NCBI RefSeq assembly: GCF_016901775.1
Contig: NZ_JACJKW010000014.1
Span: 1 to 64,000, forward strand
DNA length: 64,000 nucleotides
Direction of reading: 5' to 3'
Source of the DNA: Intestinimonas butyriciproducens
GTDB lineage: Bacteria; Bacillota; Clostridia; Oscillospirales; Butyricicoccaceae
The position numbers and the translations under genes are program-made. The stretch's first letter is position 1. Every line of letters starts with the position of its first letter. The notes beneath the pieces were generated by a model. It was not told where the DNA came from. It saw only the letters and a list, made by a program, of their open reading frames with translations, and did no database searches. Shown in pieces: positions 1 through 6,449 of the stretch.

Positions 1-393
1 GGCCGGTTCCTGGGGTGGGGTTTCGGCCGGAGCCGGATCTGGGCTTTGCTGAAGCTGGGCTGGGGATGTGTTTTCCGTCTTGATTGCAGATGCAGTTTTC
101 GTATCGTCGGCCAAAGCAGGAACGGGAGGAGTCTGAGTGGTATCTTTCTCCAAGAGAGGATCTTCCTGCTTTTTATCCTCTGCCACATCCTTGGGCTTTT
201 GCTCATCCGTTTTTGCTGCTTCTTCTTTTTCCAGACTCTTTTCCCCAGAGAAGGACTTTCCTTCCTCTGTGACAGAGACGGCTGGCTGCTTTTCTTTTCC
301 CTCTTCTTCCAGCGTGCATCCTATCAATCCAGCGGCCAAGGAAAGGGCCATGAGCCACAGCAGGCCATGGGTAAAATATGCATTCTTTTTCAT
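1..393 (-). CDS. Lipoprotein, C-terminal part cut off by window edge
   Basis: The reading frame is open from the ATG at 393 to the window edge (131 codons), so only the N-terminal part is seen. The product starts with a basic MKKN segment, a hydrophobic stretch and a lipobox ending LIGC at residues 23-26, so it should be a lipid-anchored surface lipoprotein. What follows is low-complexity, rich in Glu, Lys, Pro, Thr and Ala, and looks like a flexible linker ahead of an unseen domain. A ribosome site GAGAGGA lies about 10 bases before the ATG. No function can be assigned. The three plus-strand frames over this stretch look like antisense artefacts. Confidence 0.75.
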   Translation of the reverse strand, partial: MKKNAYFTHGLLWLMALSLAAGLIGCTLEEEGKEKQPAVSVTEEGKSFSGEKSLEKEEAAKTDEQKPKDVAEDKKQEDPLLEKDTTQTPPVPALADDTKTASAIKTENTSPAQLQQSPDPAPAETPPQEPA

Positions 394-493
394 CGATGTA
401 TTCGATCCTCTCTTTTTAAAATATCCATTTTGTTCCTGTCTTGGCCATGCTATCACACTATGGGATTTTTGGCAAGACGATAGAATGCAGAAT

Positions 494-525
494 AAAAAAA
501 GAGCCGCAGTTGCGGCTCTTTTTTA
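494..525 (-). terminator. Intrinsic terminator of the queuine salvage pair
   Basis: An 8-bp perfect stem GAGCCGCA / TGCGGCTC (501-518, 2-base loop) is flanked by A-runs and T-runs on both sides, so it can act on either strand. It lies just after the yhhQ stop codon at 529. Confidence 0.85.
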
Positions 526-528
526 TGC

Positions 529-1233
529 TTATTCGTTGACTTGCTTTTTTTCCACCATACGCCGGGCCAGATAGACGAAGGGGGTATCGGCCAGGCTGGT
601 GAAAATGAAGATCACATAACTGGAAAGCATGATGGAGATCATGGTAGAGAAATCATACATGCCCCAGAAGGCGCCCAGGGTGAACAGCAAAGTGTTGAGC
701 AGCTGGGAAACCAGAGTGGAGCCGTTGTTGCGCAGCCAGAGGAAACGATGGGGATCGCCCCAGCGCTTGTTGGTGAAATCCCACCAGGCGTGATAGAGCC
801 ACACATCGAACCGCTGGGTGATGGCATAGACCGCAAGGCTGACCAGCATCATCCGGGGGGTGTTCTGGAACACCGCTTCAATGCTGGGAGAGATGAAGTC
901 ATTGGGGGACGGCACATAGAGCATCCAGCTTTGGGAAATGACGATAAAGCTGAGAGAAGTGAGGATGCCGATGTTTACCGCCCGCTGGGCCGCTTTCTTG
1001 CCATAGGATTCACTGAGGATGTCGGTGACCAGAAAGGTGGAGGCAAAGAGCACATTGCCCAGGGTCTGTTCCATGCCGAAGGCATCCACCAGGATCAGAA
1101 CTTCAATGTTGGCTGCGATGGTGGCGATGACTGTCCAGCCATAGAGGCCTTGTTTGCCAAACATCTTCATCCACAAAAGGACACCGCCGTACAGAACTAT
1201 AAGGCTTCCAAGAAGCAGCAATTCATTTCTCAT
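529..1233 (-). CDS. yhhQ: YhhQ-family queuosine precursor transporter
   Basis: A 234-residue integral membrane protein of the YhhQ (DUF165/VUT) family, which imports queuosine precursors such as preQ0, preQ1 or queuine across the inner membrane. The family stretch FLVTDILSESYGKKAA, which follows the second hydrophobic segment, is clear; about six hydrophobic segments are visible. The start at 1233 is preferred to an upstream ATG because GGAGG lies 8 bases before it. Its first 11 bases overlap the end of the radical SAM gene, so the two are translationally coupled. The partner points to uptake of queuine or a related base for salvage into tRNA. Confidence 0.85.
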   Translation of the reverse strand: MRNELLLLGSLIVLYGGVLLWMKMFGKQGLYGWTVIATIAANIEVLILVDAFGMEQTLGNVLFASTFLVTDILSESYGKKAAQRAVNIGILTSLSFIVISQSWMLYVPSPNDFISPSIEAVFQNTPRMMLVSLAVYAITQRFDVWLYHAWWDFTNKRWGDPHRFLWLRNNGSTLVSQLLNTLLFTLGAFWGMYDFSTMISIMLSSYVIFIFTSLADTPFVYLARRMVEKKQVNE

Positions 1234-1951
1234 TGTGTATTCCTCCCACACCAAAATCTGTATTGTGAAGCAAAATATCCACCCGGGGGTTGTGAATGAA
1301 CAAAGGCATCACATCTTTCTGGAACACTTCGATCACACCCGGGTCGGGCTTGATGGAAGTGGAGTTTTCCACCATGATGTTGACGCACACCCGTTCAAAA
1401 TAAGCAAGGCCTGTTTCGATGTCCCGCCGCATGGATGCGGCTGTCTGGCCGGGGAGTCCTTGCAGAAGGCAGACTTCATCAAAAAAGCGGGAGATATCCA
1501 GGGGAGAAGCGTCGCAGTCGATCCCTTTGCACAGATAGCACTCCCGGAACAGAGGATCAAAAGCCTCCACACCGATTTTGATCTTCAGCGCGATGCCCAG
1601 CATGGCCAGGCGGGATTTCAGCGGCGGGATCTGGTTGCGGTGCATCCAGTGACATTCAAAATGCAGGGTGTGAATATGCCGTTCCAGACACAGATCCACA
1701 ATGCTTTCCATGGTTTCTTCATCCAGATCCACAAAGCTGCCGGAGTTGATCACTTCCAGCCGGTGGTGTTCGCCGGTGACCCGGGCCAGTACCCGGCGGT
1801 TGAGAGCAAAATTGGCCTTCTGATCCGGCGAGCAGTCCAGATGATAATCACAGAAGCGGCAGCGCCTCCAGGCGCAGCCCGATCCTCGGAGAAGCACAAT
1901 CTCCCGGGGATTTTTTTCGGTGATGACCGAATAGCGTTCCATTTCGTTCAT
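1223..1951 (-). CDS. Radical SAM protein, candidate queuosine salvage lyase (QueL-like)
   Basis: A 242-residue protein with a cysteine cluster at C26, C31 and C34 (CAWRRCRFC), i.e. CX4CX2C rather than the canonical CX3CX2C of radical SAM enzymes. Other family-like segments are SGSFVDLD near residue 72 and a GLPGQT stretch near residue 167. It is co-transcribed and overlaps with the YhhQ transporter. Queuine salvage in Clostridioides difficile is known to use a radical SAM lyase (QueL) with a queuosine-type transporter, so this gene is a candidate for that role; the family assignment is inferred from context, not proven. A second in-frame ATG at 1942 is an alternative start. Confidence 0.6.
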   Translation of the reverse strand: MNEMERYSVITEKNPREIVLLRGSGCAWRRCRFCDYHLDCSPDQKANFALNRRVLARVTGEHHRLEVINSGSFVDLDEETMESIVDLCLERHIHTLHFECHWMHRNQIPPLKSRLAMLGIALKIKIGVEAFDPLFRECYLCKGIDCDASPLDISRFFDEVCLLQGLPGQTAASMRRDIETGLAYFERVCVNIMVENSTSIKPDPGVIEVFQKDVMPLFIHNPRVDILLHNTDFGVGGIHNEK

Positions 1952-1985
1952 TGGTAAAAATAACCATCCTTTCTTGCTGTTTCAT

Positions 1986-2014
1986 ATTATAGCAAAGTAA
2001 TGTGCTAGGGTCAA
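1986..2014 (-). promoter_or_regulatory. Promoter of radical SAM/yhhQ pair
   Basis: On the minus strand TTGACC (2009-2014) and TATAAT (1986-1991) are 17 bases apart, a near-consensus housekeeping promoter 35 bases before the radical SAM start. It is back to back with the promoter at 2029-2057. Confidence 0.8.
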
Positions 2015-2028
2015 TTCTCATTTGCGCG

Positions 2029-2057
2029 TTGCAAAGGGGGAGAAAGAAGGATATAAT
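2029..2057 (+). promoter_or_regulatory. Promoter of M20 amidohydrolase gene
   Basis: TTGCAA (2029-2034) and a perfect TATAAT (2052-2057) are separated by 17 bases. The start codon of the downstream gene follows 48 bases later. Confidence 0.8.
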
Positions 2058-2105
2058 AAAACGGAAAAAGGCGGTTGCCGCCGGAAAAGGAAAGGTTGGA
2101 AGAAG

Positions 2106-3401
2106 ATGGACATTGCAGAACTGAAGCGCCGGGCCTGTGAGGCTGTGGACAAAAATGCCGATAAGATCATTGCGTTTGGAGAATCGGTCTTTGCAGAGCC
2201 GGAAATGGGATTCAAGGAATTTAAAACCGCAAAGAAAGTGCAGGACATGCTGGATGAGCTGGGCATCGAACATCAGGACGGGGTGGCCATCACCGGTGTG
2301 ATTGCTCCGCTGAAGGGCCGTTCTTCCAAAGTGCGCCTGGCATTGATGGGCGAGCTGGATGCCATTGTGGCTCCGGGCCACCGGTGCGCCGATCCTGTGA
2401 CCGGCGCCGCTCATTCCTGCGGCCATCATGTGCAGATCGCCACCATCATGGGCGCGGCTATGGCGCTGAAAGAAAGCGGTATTATGAGCGAACTGGACGG
2501 TGATATCGTTCTGATGGGCGTACCCGCCGAAGAAGGGGTGGAACTGGAATACCGCCATGGTCTGATCAAAGAAGGCAAGCTGTCCTTTATCGGCGGCAAG
2601 CAGGAATTTATCAAGCTGGGCGTGTTTGATGATATCGATATGATGCTCATGCAGCACACCGATGGCAGCGACAAAGTGGCCGCCGGCGGTCCGGTGGGCA
2701 TGGGTTATGTGGCAAAGCTGGTTTACTATAAAGGCAAAGAAGCCCATGCCGGCGGCGCTCCCTGGGATGGGGTCAATGCCCTCCAGGCAGCCAAGATCGG
2801 TCTGATGGCCATCGACGCTCAGCGGGAGACCTTCCGTGATAAGGACAATGTGCGTGTCCATCCCATCATCACCAAGGGCGGTGACCTGGTGAATGTGGTG
2901 CCGGCCGATGTGCGCATCGAAACCTTCTGCCGGGCCAACAACATGGAAGCCATTGAGGATGCCAGCATGAAGGTCAACCGGGCTTTGAAGGCCGGTGCCG
3001 ATGCTGTGGGGGCCGAAGTGGAGATCGTGGATATCCCCGGCTATATGACTCCTTATGAGTGCCTGGAGATGAAGGCTATTGTGGAGGATAACCTGGCTTT
3101 GATCTACGGCAAGGAAAATGTGGTGCCCGGCGTGGGCTATACCACCGAAGCCAACGATGTGGCCCACCTGATCCCGGTGGTGCACTGCACCATCGGCGGC
3201 GCGGAAGGCATTGCCCACAGCTCCCACTACGAGATCCGGGACAAAGATTCCGCTTACATCAAGGCCACCAAGATGCTGCTGTGCTCGGCCATCGATCTGC
3301 TGGCCAACGGCGCCGAAAAGGGCCTGTCTGTGAAAAAGAACTTCAAAGCTCCTATGACCAAGGAAGAATATCTCCGCACATGGGGCCATCTGGATGTTTG
3401 A
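2106..3401 (+). CDS. M20 family metallo-amidohydrolase
   Basis: A 431-residue zinc or manganese dependent hydrolase of the M20 (M20D-like) group, which cleaves N-acyl or amide bonds of amino-acid conjugates in the cytoplasm. Visible landmarks are GELDAI, the metal-binding HSCGHH with the M20D-type cysteine, the catalytic PAEEG glutamates, and KEAHAG in the lid domain. It is closest in style to AbgA/AbgB-type aminobenzoyl-glutamate or N-acyl amino-acid hydrolases, but the substrate cannot be read from sequence. The start at 2106 is chosen over an ATG at 2022 because a purine-rich ribosome site (AGGAAAGG...GGAAG) sits before it and the promoter -10 lies downstream of 2022. It is a single-gene unit ended by a hairpin. 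Confidence 0.85.
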   Translation: MDIAELKRRACEAVDKNADKIIAFGESVFAEPEMGFKEFKTAKKVQDMLDELGIEHQDGVAITGVIAPLKGRSSKVRLALMGELDAIVAPGHRCADPVTGAAHSCGHHVQIATIMGAAMALKESGIMSELDGDIVLMGVPAEEGVELEYRHGLIKEGKLSFIGGKQEFIKLGVFDDIDMMLMQHTDGSDKVAAGGPVGMGYVAKLVYYKGKEAHAGGAPWDGVNALQAAKIGLMAIDAQRETFRDKDNVRVHPIITKGGDLVNVVPADVRIETFCRANNMEAIEDASMKVNRALKAGADAVGAEVEIVDIPGYMTPYECLEMKAIVEDNLALIYGKENVVPGVGYTTEANDVAHLIPVVHCTIGGAEGIAHSSHYEIRDKDSAYIKATKMLLCSAIDLLANGAEKGLSVKKNFKAPMTKEEYLRTWGHLDV

Positions 3402-3420
3402 TTTGAATCGCTGAAAAGAA

Positions 3421-3456
3421 AAAAGCCCGCCGATCTTTCATCGGCGGGCTTTTTGT
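3421..3456. terminator. Bidirectional intrinsic terminator
   Basis: Perfect 10-bp stem GCCCGCCGAT / ATCGGCGGGC (3425-3449) with a CTTTC loop, A-run on the left and T-run on the right. It separates the M20 gene from the convergent membrane protein gene. Confidence 0.9.
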
Positions 3457-3472
3457 TTTCTGGATGGTGCAG

Positions 3473-4144
3473 TCAGCTGCGGGAAGCAGGATCCGAAGGA
3501 TCGCTGGGGAGCAATTCTTCAAAAGGATCGTCCTCGGGGGACTCGGGAGGCGCCTGGTTATCCCACTGGGCGATGCGCTCAGGGGATTCATCCTCCTCCA
3601 GTGTTTCTTCCGGCCAGGGGCTGGAGCCGGGAGTGGAGGGAGGGGGTGCACAGGGATCACAGGGGGATTCCTTCCGCTCCCGGATGGATTTCACCAGCAC
3701 AACCAGCGAGACGCCGGCCAGAAGACAGGCAGGAATCAGCTGGAAGATGATGAAGCCTGGCAGAAGGCGCATCTGCATGTGGGATACCATGCGAAGAAGA
3801 AAGGCCAGATAGATGGCCGCTTGGATATAGAGGGCATATACCGCCGCGCGGGGCGTTTTCCGGCTGCGGAAATAGAGCAGGAAGGTGAGATCGCACAAAA
3901 AATTCAGCGCTGACCAAAGGTTGAGTGGCATGGAATGGGAAAAGAACAGCAGCAGGGAAATGGCGCAGGCCGAAAAACCGGCCCAGGCCACGGTATCGAT
4001 CTGACGCAGGGAAACGGGATGTTTGAGCACAAAACCCCGCAGCACCAGCAGAGAACTGATGGCGCAGTAAAAAAGACTGGTGAGTCCGCCCAGCAGATCG
4101 AGAAAAAAAGCAAAACCCGGATCGGGACCAATTTGAAAAAACAT
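3473..4144 (-). CDS. Uncharacterised multi-pass membrane protein
   Basis: A 223-residue protein with about five hydrophobic segments in the first 145 residues, then a cytoplasmic-looking acidic, proline-rich tail (residues about 160-223: many Pro, Glu, Asp and Ser). The start at 4144 has CAGGAG 8 bases upstream and removes an implausible polar extension. No family is recognised. It is transcribed away from the division cluster and shares the 330-base intergenic region with mraZ. The tail composition suggests a disordered region. Confidence 0.7.
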   Translation of the reverse strand: MFFQIGPDPGFAFFLDLLGGLTSLFYCAISSLLVLRGFVLKHPVSLRQIDTVAWAGFSACAISLLLFFSHSMPLNLWSALNFLCDLTFLLYFRSRKTPRAAVYALYIQAAIYLAFLLRMVSHMQMRLLPGFIIFQLIPACLLAGVSLVVLVKSIRERKESPCDPCAPPPSTPGSSPWPEETLEEDESPERIAQWDNQAPPESPEDDPFEELLPSDPSDPASRS

Positions 4145-4191
4145 GACAGAGTCTCCTGTGAAATGGGGAAAATCACCCTTCATCTTTTGAT

Positions 4192-4220
4192 ATGCTACCA
4201 CAAGGGAGAAGAAAAAGCAA
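4192..4220 (-). promoter_or_regulatory. Possible promoter of membrane protein gene
   Basis: On the minus strand TTGCTT (4215-4220) and TAGCAT (4192-4197) are 17 bases apart, about 48 bases before the start codon. Both hexamers deviate from consensus. The rest of 4145-4374 shows no gene; it is A-rich on the plus strand. Confidence 0.4.
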
Positions 4221-4374
4221 CGGAGAAGGAGGGAAAAAGGGAAAATAATCCAGGGGAAAAGGGGTCGGAAAGTGTCGGAAAAGAGGAAAAGCGAACATCT
4301 GTTTGATGTGTCGAAAATCCCTTGTTTTCACATCAAATGGCGGCTTTTTGGCAAAAAATAATTATGAAAAGCAC

Positions 4375-4403
4375 TTGCAATTCATACAGGCCAACGGTAT
4401 AAT
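4375..4403 (+). promoter_or_regulatory. Promoter of the division/cell-wall cluster
   Basis: TTGCAA (4375-4380), 17 bases, then a perfect TATAAT (4398-4403). Transcription should begin near 4410, right where the MraZ boxes start. Confidence 0.85.
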
Positions 4404-4411
4404 AAAAGAAC

Positions 4412-4448
4412 AAAGTGGCGGAAAGTGGGGAACAGTGCCTGAAAGTGC
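4412..4448 (+). promoter_or_regulatory. Four MraZ boxes (operator)
   Basis: Four 7-base direct repeats stand at exactly 10-base intervals: AAAGTGG at 4412, AAAGTGG at 4422, ACAGTGC at 4432 and AAAGTGC at 4442, each separated by 3 bases. They match the AAAGTG(T/G)-N3 arrays known to bind MraZ. They begin 8 bases after the -10 element, so bound MraZ would block the start of transcription of its own operon. Confidence 0.85.
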
Positions 4449-4475
4449 ACTCCGAGGGAATAAGGATGGTGGAAA

Positions 4476-4892
4476 ATGCGCGGCGAATTTGAACACAATA
4501 TCGACGCCAAAGGCCGCCTGTTTATTCCGGCCAAGCTTCGGGAGAAGCTGGGAGGCAGCTTTATCATCACCAAAGGGCTGGATGGCTGCCTGTTTGTCTA
4601 TTCCGCAGAGGCCTGGGATGTGCTGGAGGAAAAGATCAACCAGCTGCCCATGTCCCGCTCACGCAATCTTCAGCGTTTTTTCTTTTCCAGCGCCGCCGAC
4701 TGCGCCCCCGATTCTCAGGGCCGGGTGCTCATCCCTCAGAACCTGCGGGAATATGCCGGGCTGCAGAAGGAAGTGACCGTCATCGGTGTCTCCGGACGAG
4801 TGGAGATCTGGGACAAGCAGCGCTGGAAGGAATATAACGGAGAACTTACATCGGAAAGCATTGCCGAGGCCATGGAAGACCTGGGCTTCTAA
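4476..4892 (+). CDS. mraZ: MraZ transcriptional regulator of the dcw operon
   Basis: A 138-residue protein of usual MraZ length, made of two AbrB-like swapped-hairpin domains. The N-terminal motif GEFEHNIDAKGRLFIPAKLR and the second-half DSQGRVLIPQNLREYA are the two DNA-contact repeats. MraZ forms a ring-shaped oligomer that binds direct repeats in its own promoter and usually represses the division cluster. The four boxes just upstream support autoregulation here. The start has AAGGATGGTGG before it. First gene of the cluster, followed 33 bases later by rsmH. Confidence 0.95.
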   Translation: MRGEFEHNIDAKGRLFIPAKLREKLGGSFIITKGLDGCLFVYSAEAWDVLEEKINQLPMSRSRNLQRFFFSSAADCAPDSQGRVLIPQNLREYAGLQKEVTVIGVSGRVEIWDKQRWKEYNGELTSESIAEAMEDLGF

Positions 4893-4925
4893 AGGGGCGG
4901 ATGCCCCGGAGAGGGGGAGGTCCCT

Positions 4926-5885
4926 GTGGAATTCAGTCACAAATCGGTTCTGGCTCAGGAGTGCATGGAGGGCCTTCATATCCGGCCTCAGGGCATTTAT
5001 ATGGACGCCACCACCGGCGGCGGAGGACATTCTTTGGGAATCGTCCAGCGCTTGGGAGAGGGCGGCCGCCTGATCTGCATCGACCGGGACGATGACGCCC
5101 TTCAGGCTGCGGGAAAACGCCTGGAGTCCTACCGGGAGAAAATCACCTTCGTAAAAAGCAATTTTTCTGACATTGCCGCCGTGGCAAAAGATCTGGGGAT
5201 TTCTCAGGTGGACGGCATCCTTTTTGACCTGGGGGTATCCTCCTATCAGCTGGATGCCATGGAGCGGGGATTTTCCTATATGAACGATGCCCCTTTGGAT
5301 ATGCGTATGGACCGCAGCCAGAGCTTTACCGCCGGTGATGTGGTCAACGGATACAGCCAGGAAGAGCTGAAGCGTATCCTGTGGGATTACGGCGAGGAAC
5401 GGTACAGCGGACGGATCGCCGCGGCCATCTGTCGCCGGAGAGAAGAAAAACCCATCCAGTCCACAGTGGAACTGGCTGAAATCATCCGGAGTGCCATGCC
5501 GCCCCAGGCTTTGCGGGAAAAGCAGCATCCGGCCAAGCGCAGCTTTCAGGCTATCCGCATCGAAGTCAACGGCGAGCTGCGGGCGGTGGAACAGGCGGTG
5601 CAGGACAGCGTGGATCTGCTGGCCCCCGGGGGACGCCTGGCGGTGATCAGCTTCCACTCCCTGGAGGACCGGATCGTCAAGAATATCTTTGCGCAGCAAG
5701 CCAAAGGGTGTATTTGCCCGCCGGAATTTCCGGTGTGTGTCTGCGGCAGAAAACCCCGGCTCAAATTGGTTCACCGGGGTGTCATCACGGCCGGAGAGGA
5801 AGAACTGAGAGAAAATCCCAGAGCTCGTTCTGCCAAGCTCCGGGTAGCGGAAAAAATCGAGGGAGGCGATGACAATGGCATATGA
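4926..5885 (+). CDS. rsmH: 16S rRNA (cytosine-1402-N4)-methyltransferase
   Basis: A 319-residue RsmH (MraW), which uses S-adenosylmethionine to methylate N4 of C1402 in the 30S decoding site. Landmarks are HKSVLAQECMEGL at the N-terminus, the SAM-binding DATTGGGGHS, FDLGVSSYQLD, and near the C-terminus the ISFHSLEDRIVK signature. The start is GTG at 4926, 6 bases after GGGGGAGG. The last 11 bases overlap the chosen start of ftsL, so translation is coupled. Confidence 0.95.
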   Translation: MEFSHKSVLAQECMEGLHIRPQGIYMDATTGGGGHSLGIVQRLGEGGRLICIDRDDDALQAAGKRLESYREKITFVKSNFSDIAAVAKDLGISQVDGILFDLGVSSYQLDAMERGFSYMNDAPLDMRMDRSQSFTAGDVVNGYSQEELKRILWDYGEERYSGRIAAAICRRREEKPIQSTVELAEIIRSAMPPQALREKQHPAKRSFQAIRIEVNGELRAVEQAVQDSVDLLAPGGRLAVISFHSLEDRIVKNIFAQQAKGCICPPEFPVCVCGRKPRLKLVHRGVITAGEEELRENPRARSAKLRVAEKIEGGDDNGI

Positions 5886-6363
5886 GCACAAGCACTCGCC
5901 CGCTTCCCGCCAGAGCGTGGCTTATGATTATGCCGGTCTGGCGCAGCAGGATGTGCGGCAGCGGATGCGGGTGCACAAGGGAAAAGTCAAGCCCAAAGTG
6001 CCCTACGGCAAGTACAGTGCCATCTTCTGCGGCGTTTTTGCAGCGCTGCTTGTCATCGTGTTCAATTTTATGCAGCTGACGCAGCTGACAGGAGAGAATG
6101 CCGCCCTGAAAGATGAGCTGGCTACATTACAGAGCGATGCCAAAGCCCTGGAAGCCAGAAAGGAGCAGATTTTCAATCTGACCTATGTGGAAGACCGGGC
6201 CCGTAACGCTTTGGGCATGGTCAAAGCCGACAAGAGTCAGGTGGAATATGTGGACCTGTCCCAGGAGGACAGTGTGGAAATCCCTCAGCAGGAAAGCGAG
6301 ACCCCGGCATTCCTCAGCGGTTTGATGAAAACTTTCAATGCCGTGGTGGAATATCTGAAATAG
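5875..6363 (+). CDS. ftsL: FtsL-like division protein (septum formation initiator family)
   Basis: A 162-residue bitopic membrane protein with a basic cytoplasmic segment, one membrane helix near residues 43-62, and an extracytoplasmic coiled coil (TGENAALKDELATLQ and on) ending in a NLTYVEDRARNALGM region typical of FtsL/DivIC. It would recruit FtsQ and the septal synthase to the division site. Sequence identity to model FtsL is always low, so position between rsmH and the PBP gene carries weight. Start at 5875 is preferred to the ATG at 5869, which would leave only 2 bases after GGGAGG. Confidence 0.8.
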   Translation: MAYEHKHSPASRQSVAYDYAGLAQQDVRQRMRVHKGKVKPKVPYGKYSAIFCGVFAALLVIVFNFMQLTQLTGENAALKDELATLQSDAKALEARKEQIFNLTYVEDRARNALGMVKADKSQVEYVDLSQEDSVEIPQQESETPAFLSGLMKTFNAVVEYLK

Positions 6364-6382
6364 CGCAAGCAATATAATGTGG

Positions 6383-6432
6383 ATGAGAGCGAGTAAGCAA
6401 AGTGGGAATGATGTTTCTTGCTCTCATTTTTT
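6383..6432 (+). terminator. Hairpin with T-run between ftsL and pbp
   Basis: An 11-bp stem (6383-6393 with 6417-6427, one G-T pair) closes a loop of 23 bases and runs into TTTTTT. It looks like an intrinsic terminator inside the operon, and could lower or condition readthrough into the PBP gene. Confidence 0.6.
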
Positions 6433-6449
6433 AATGAACAGGTGAGAAA

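Noticed and set aside
1-574. Overlapping plus-strand frames at the window start
   Set aside because: They lie opposite the lipoprotein gene and the terminator, and have no ribosome sites; the minus-strand frame has a lipobox and a ribosome site.
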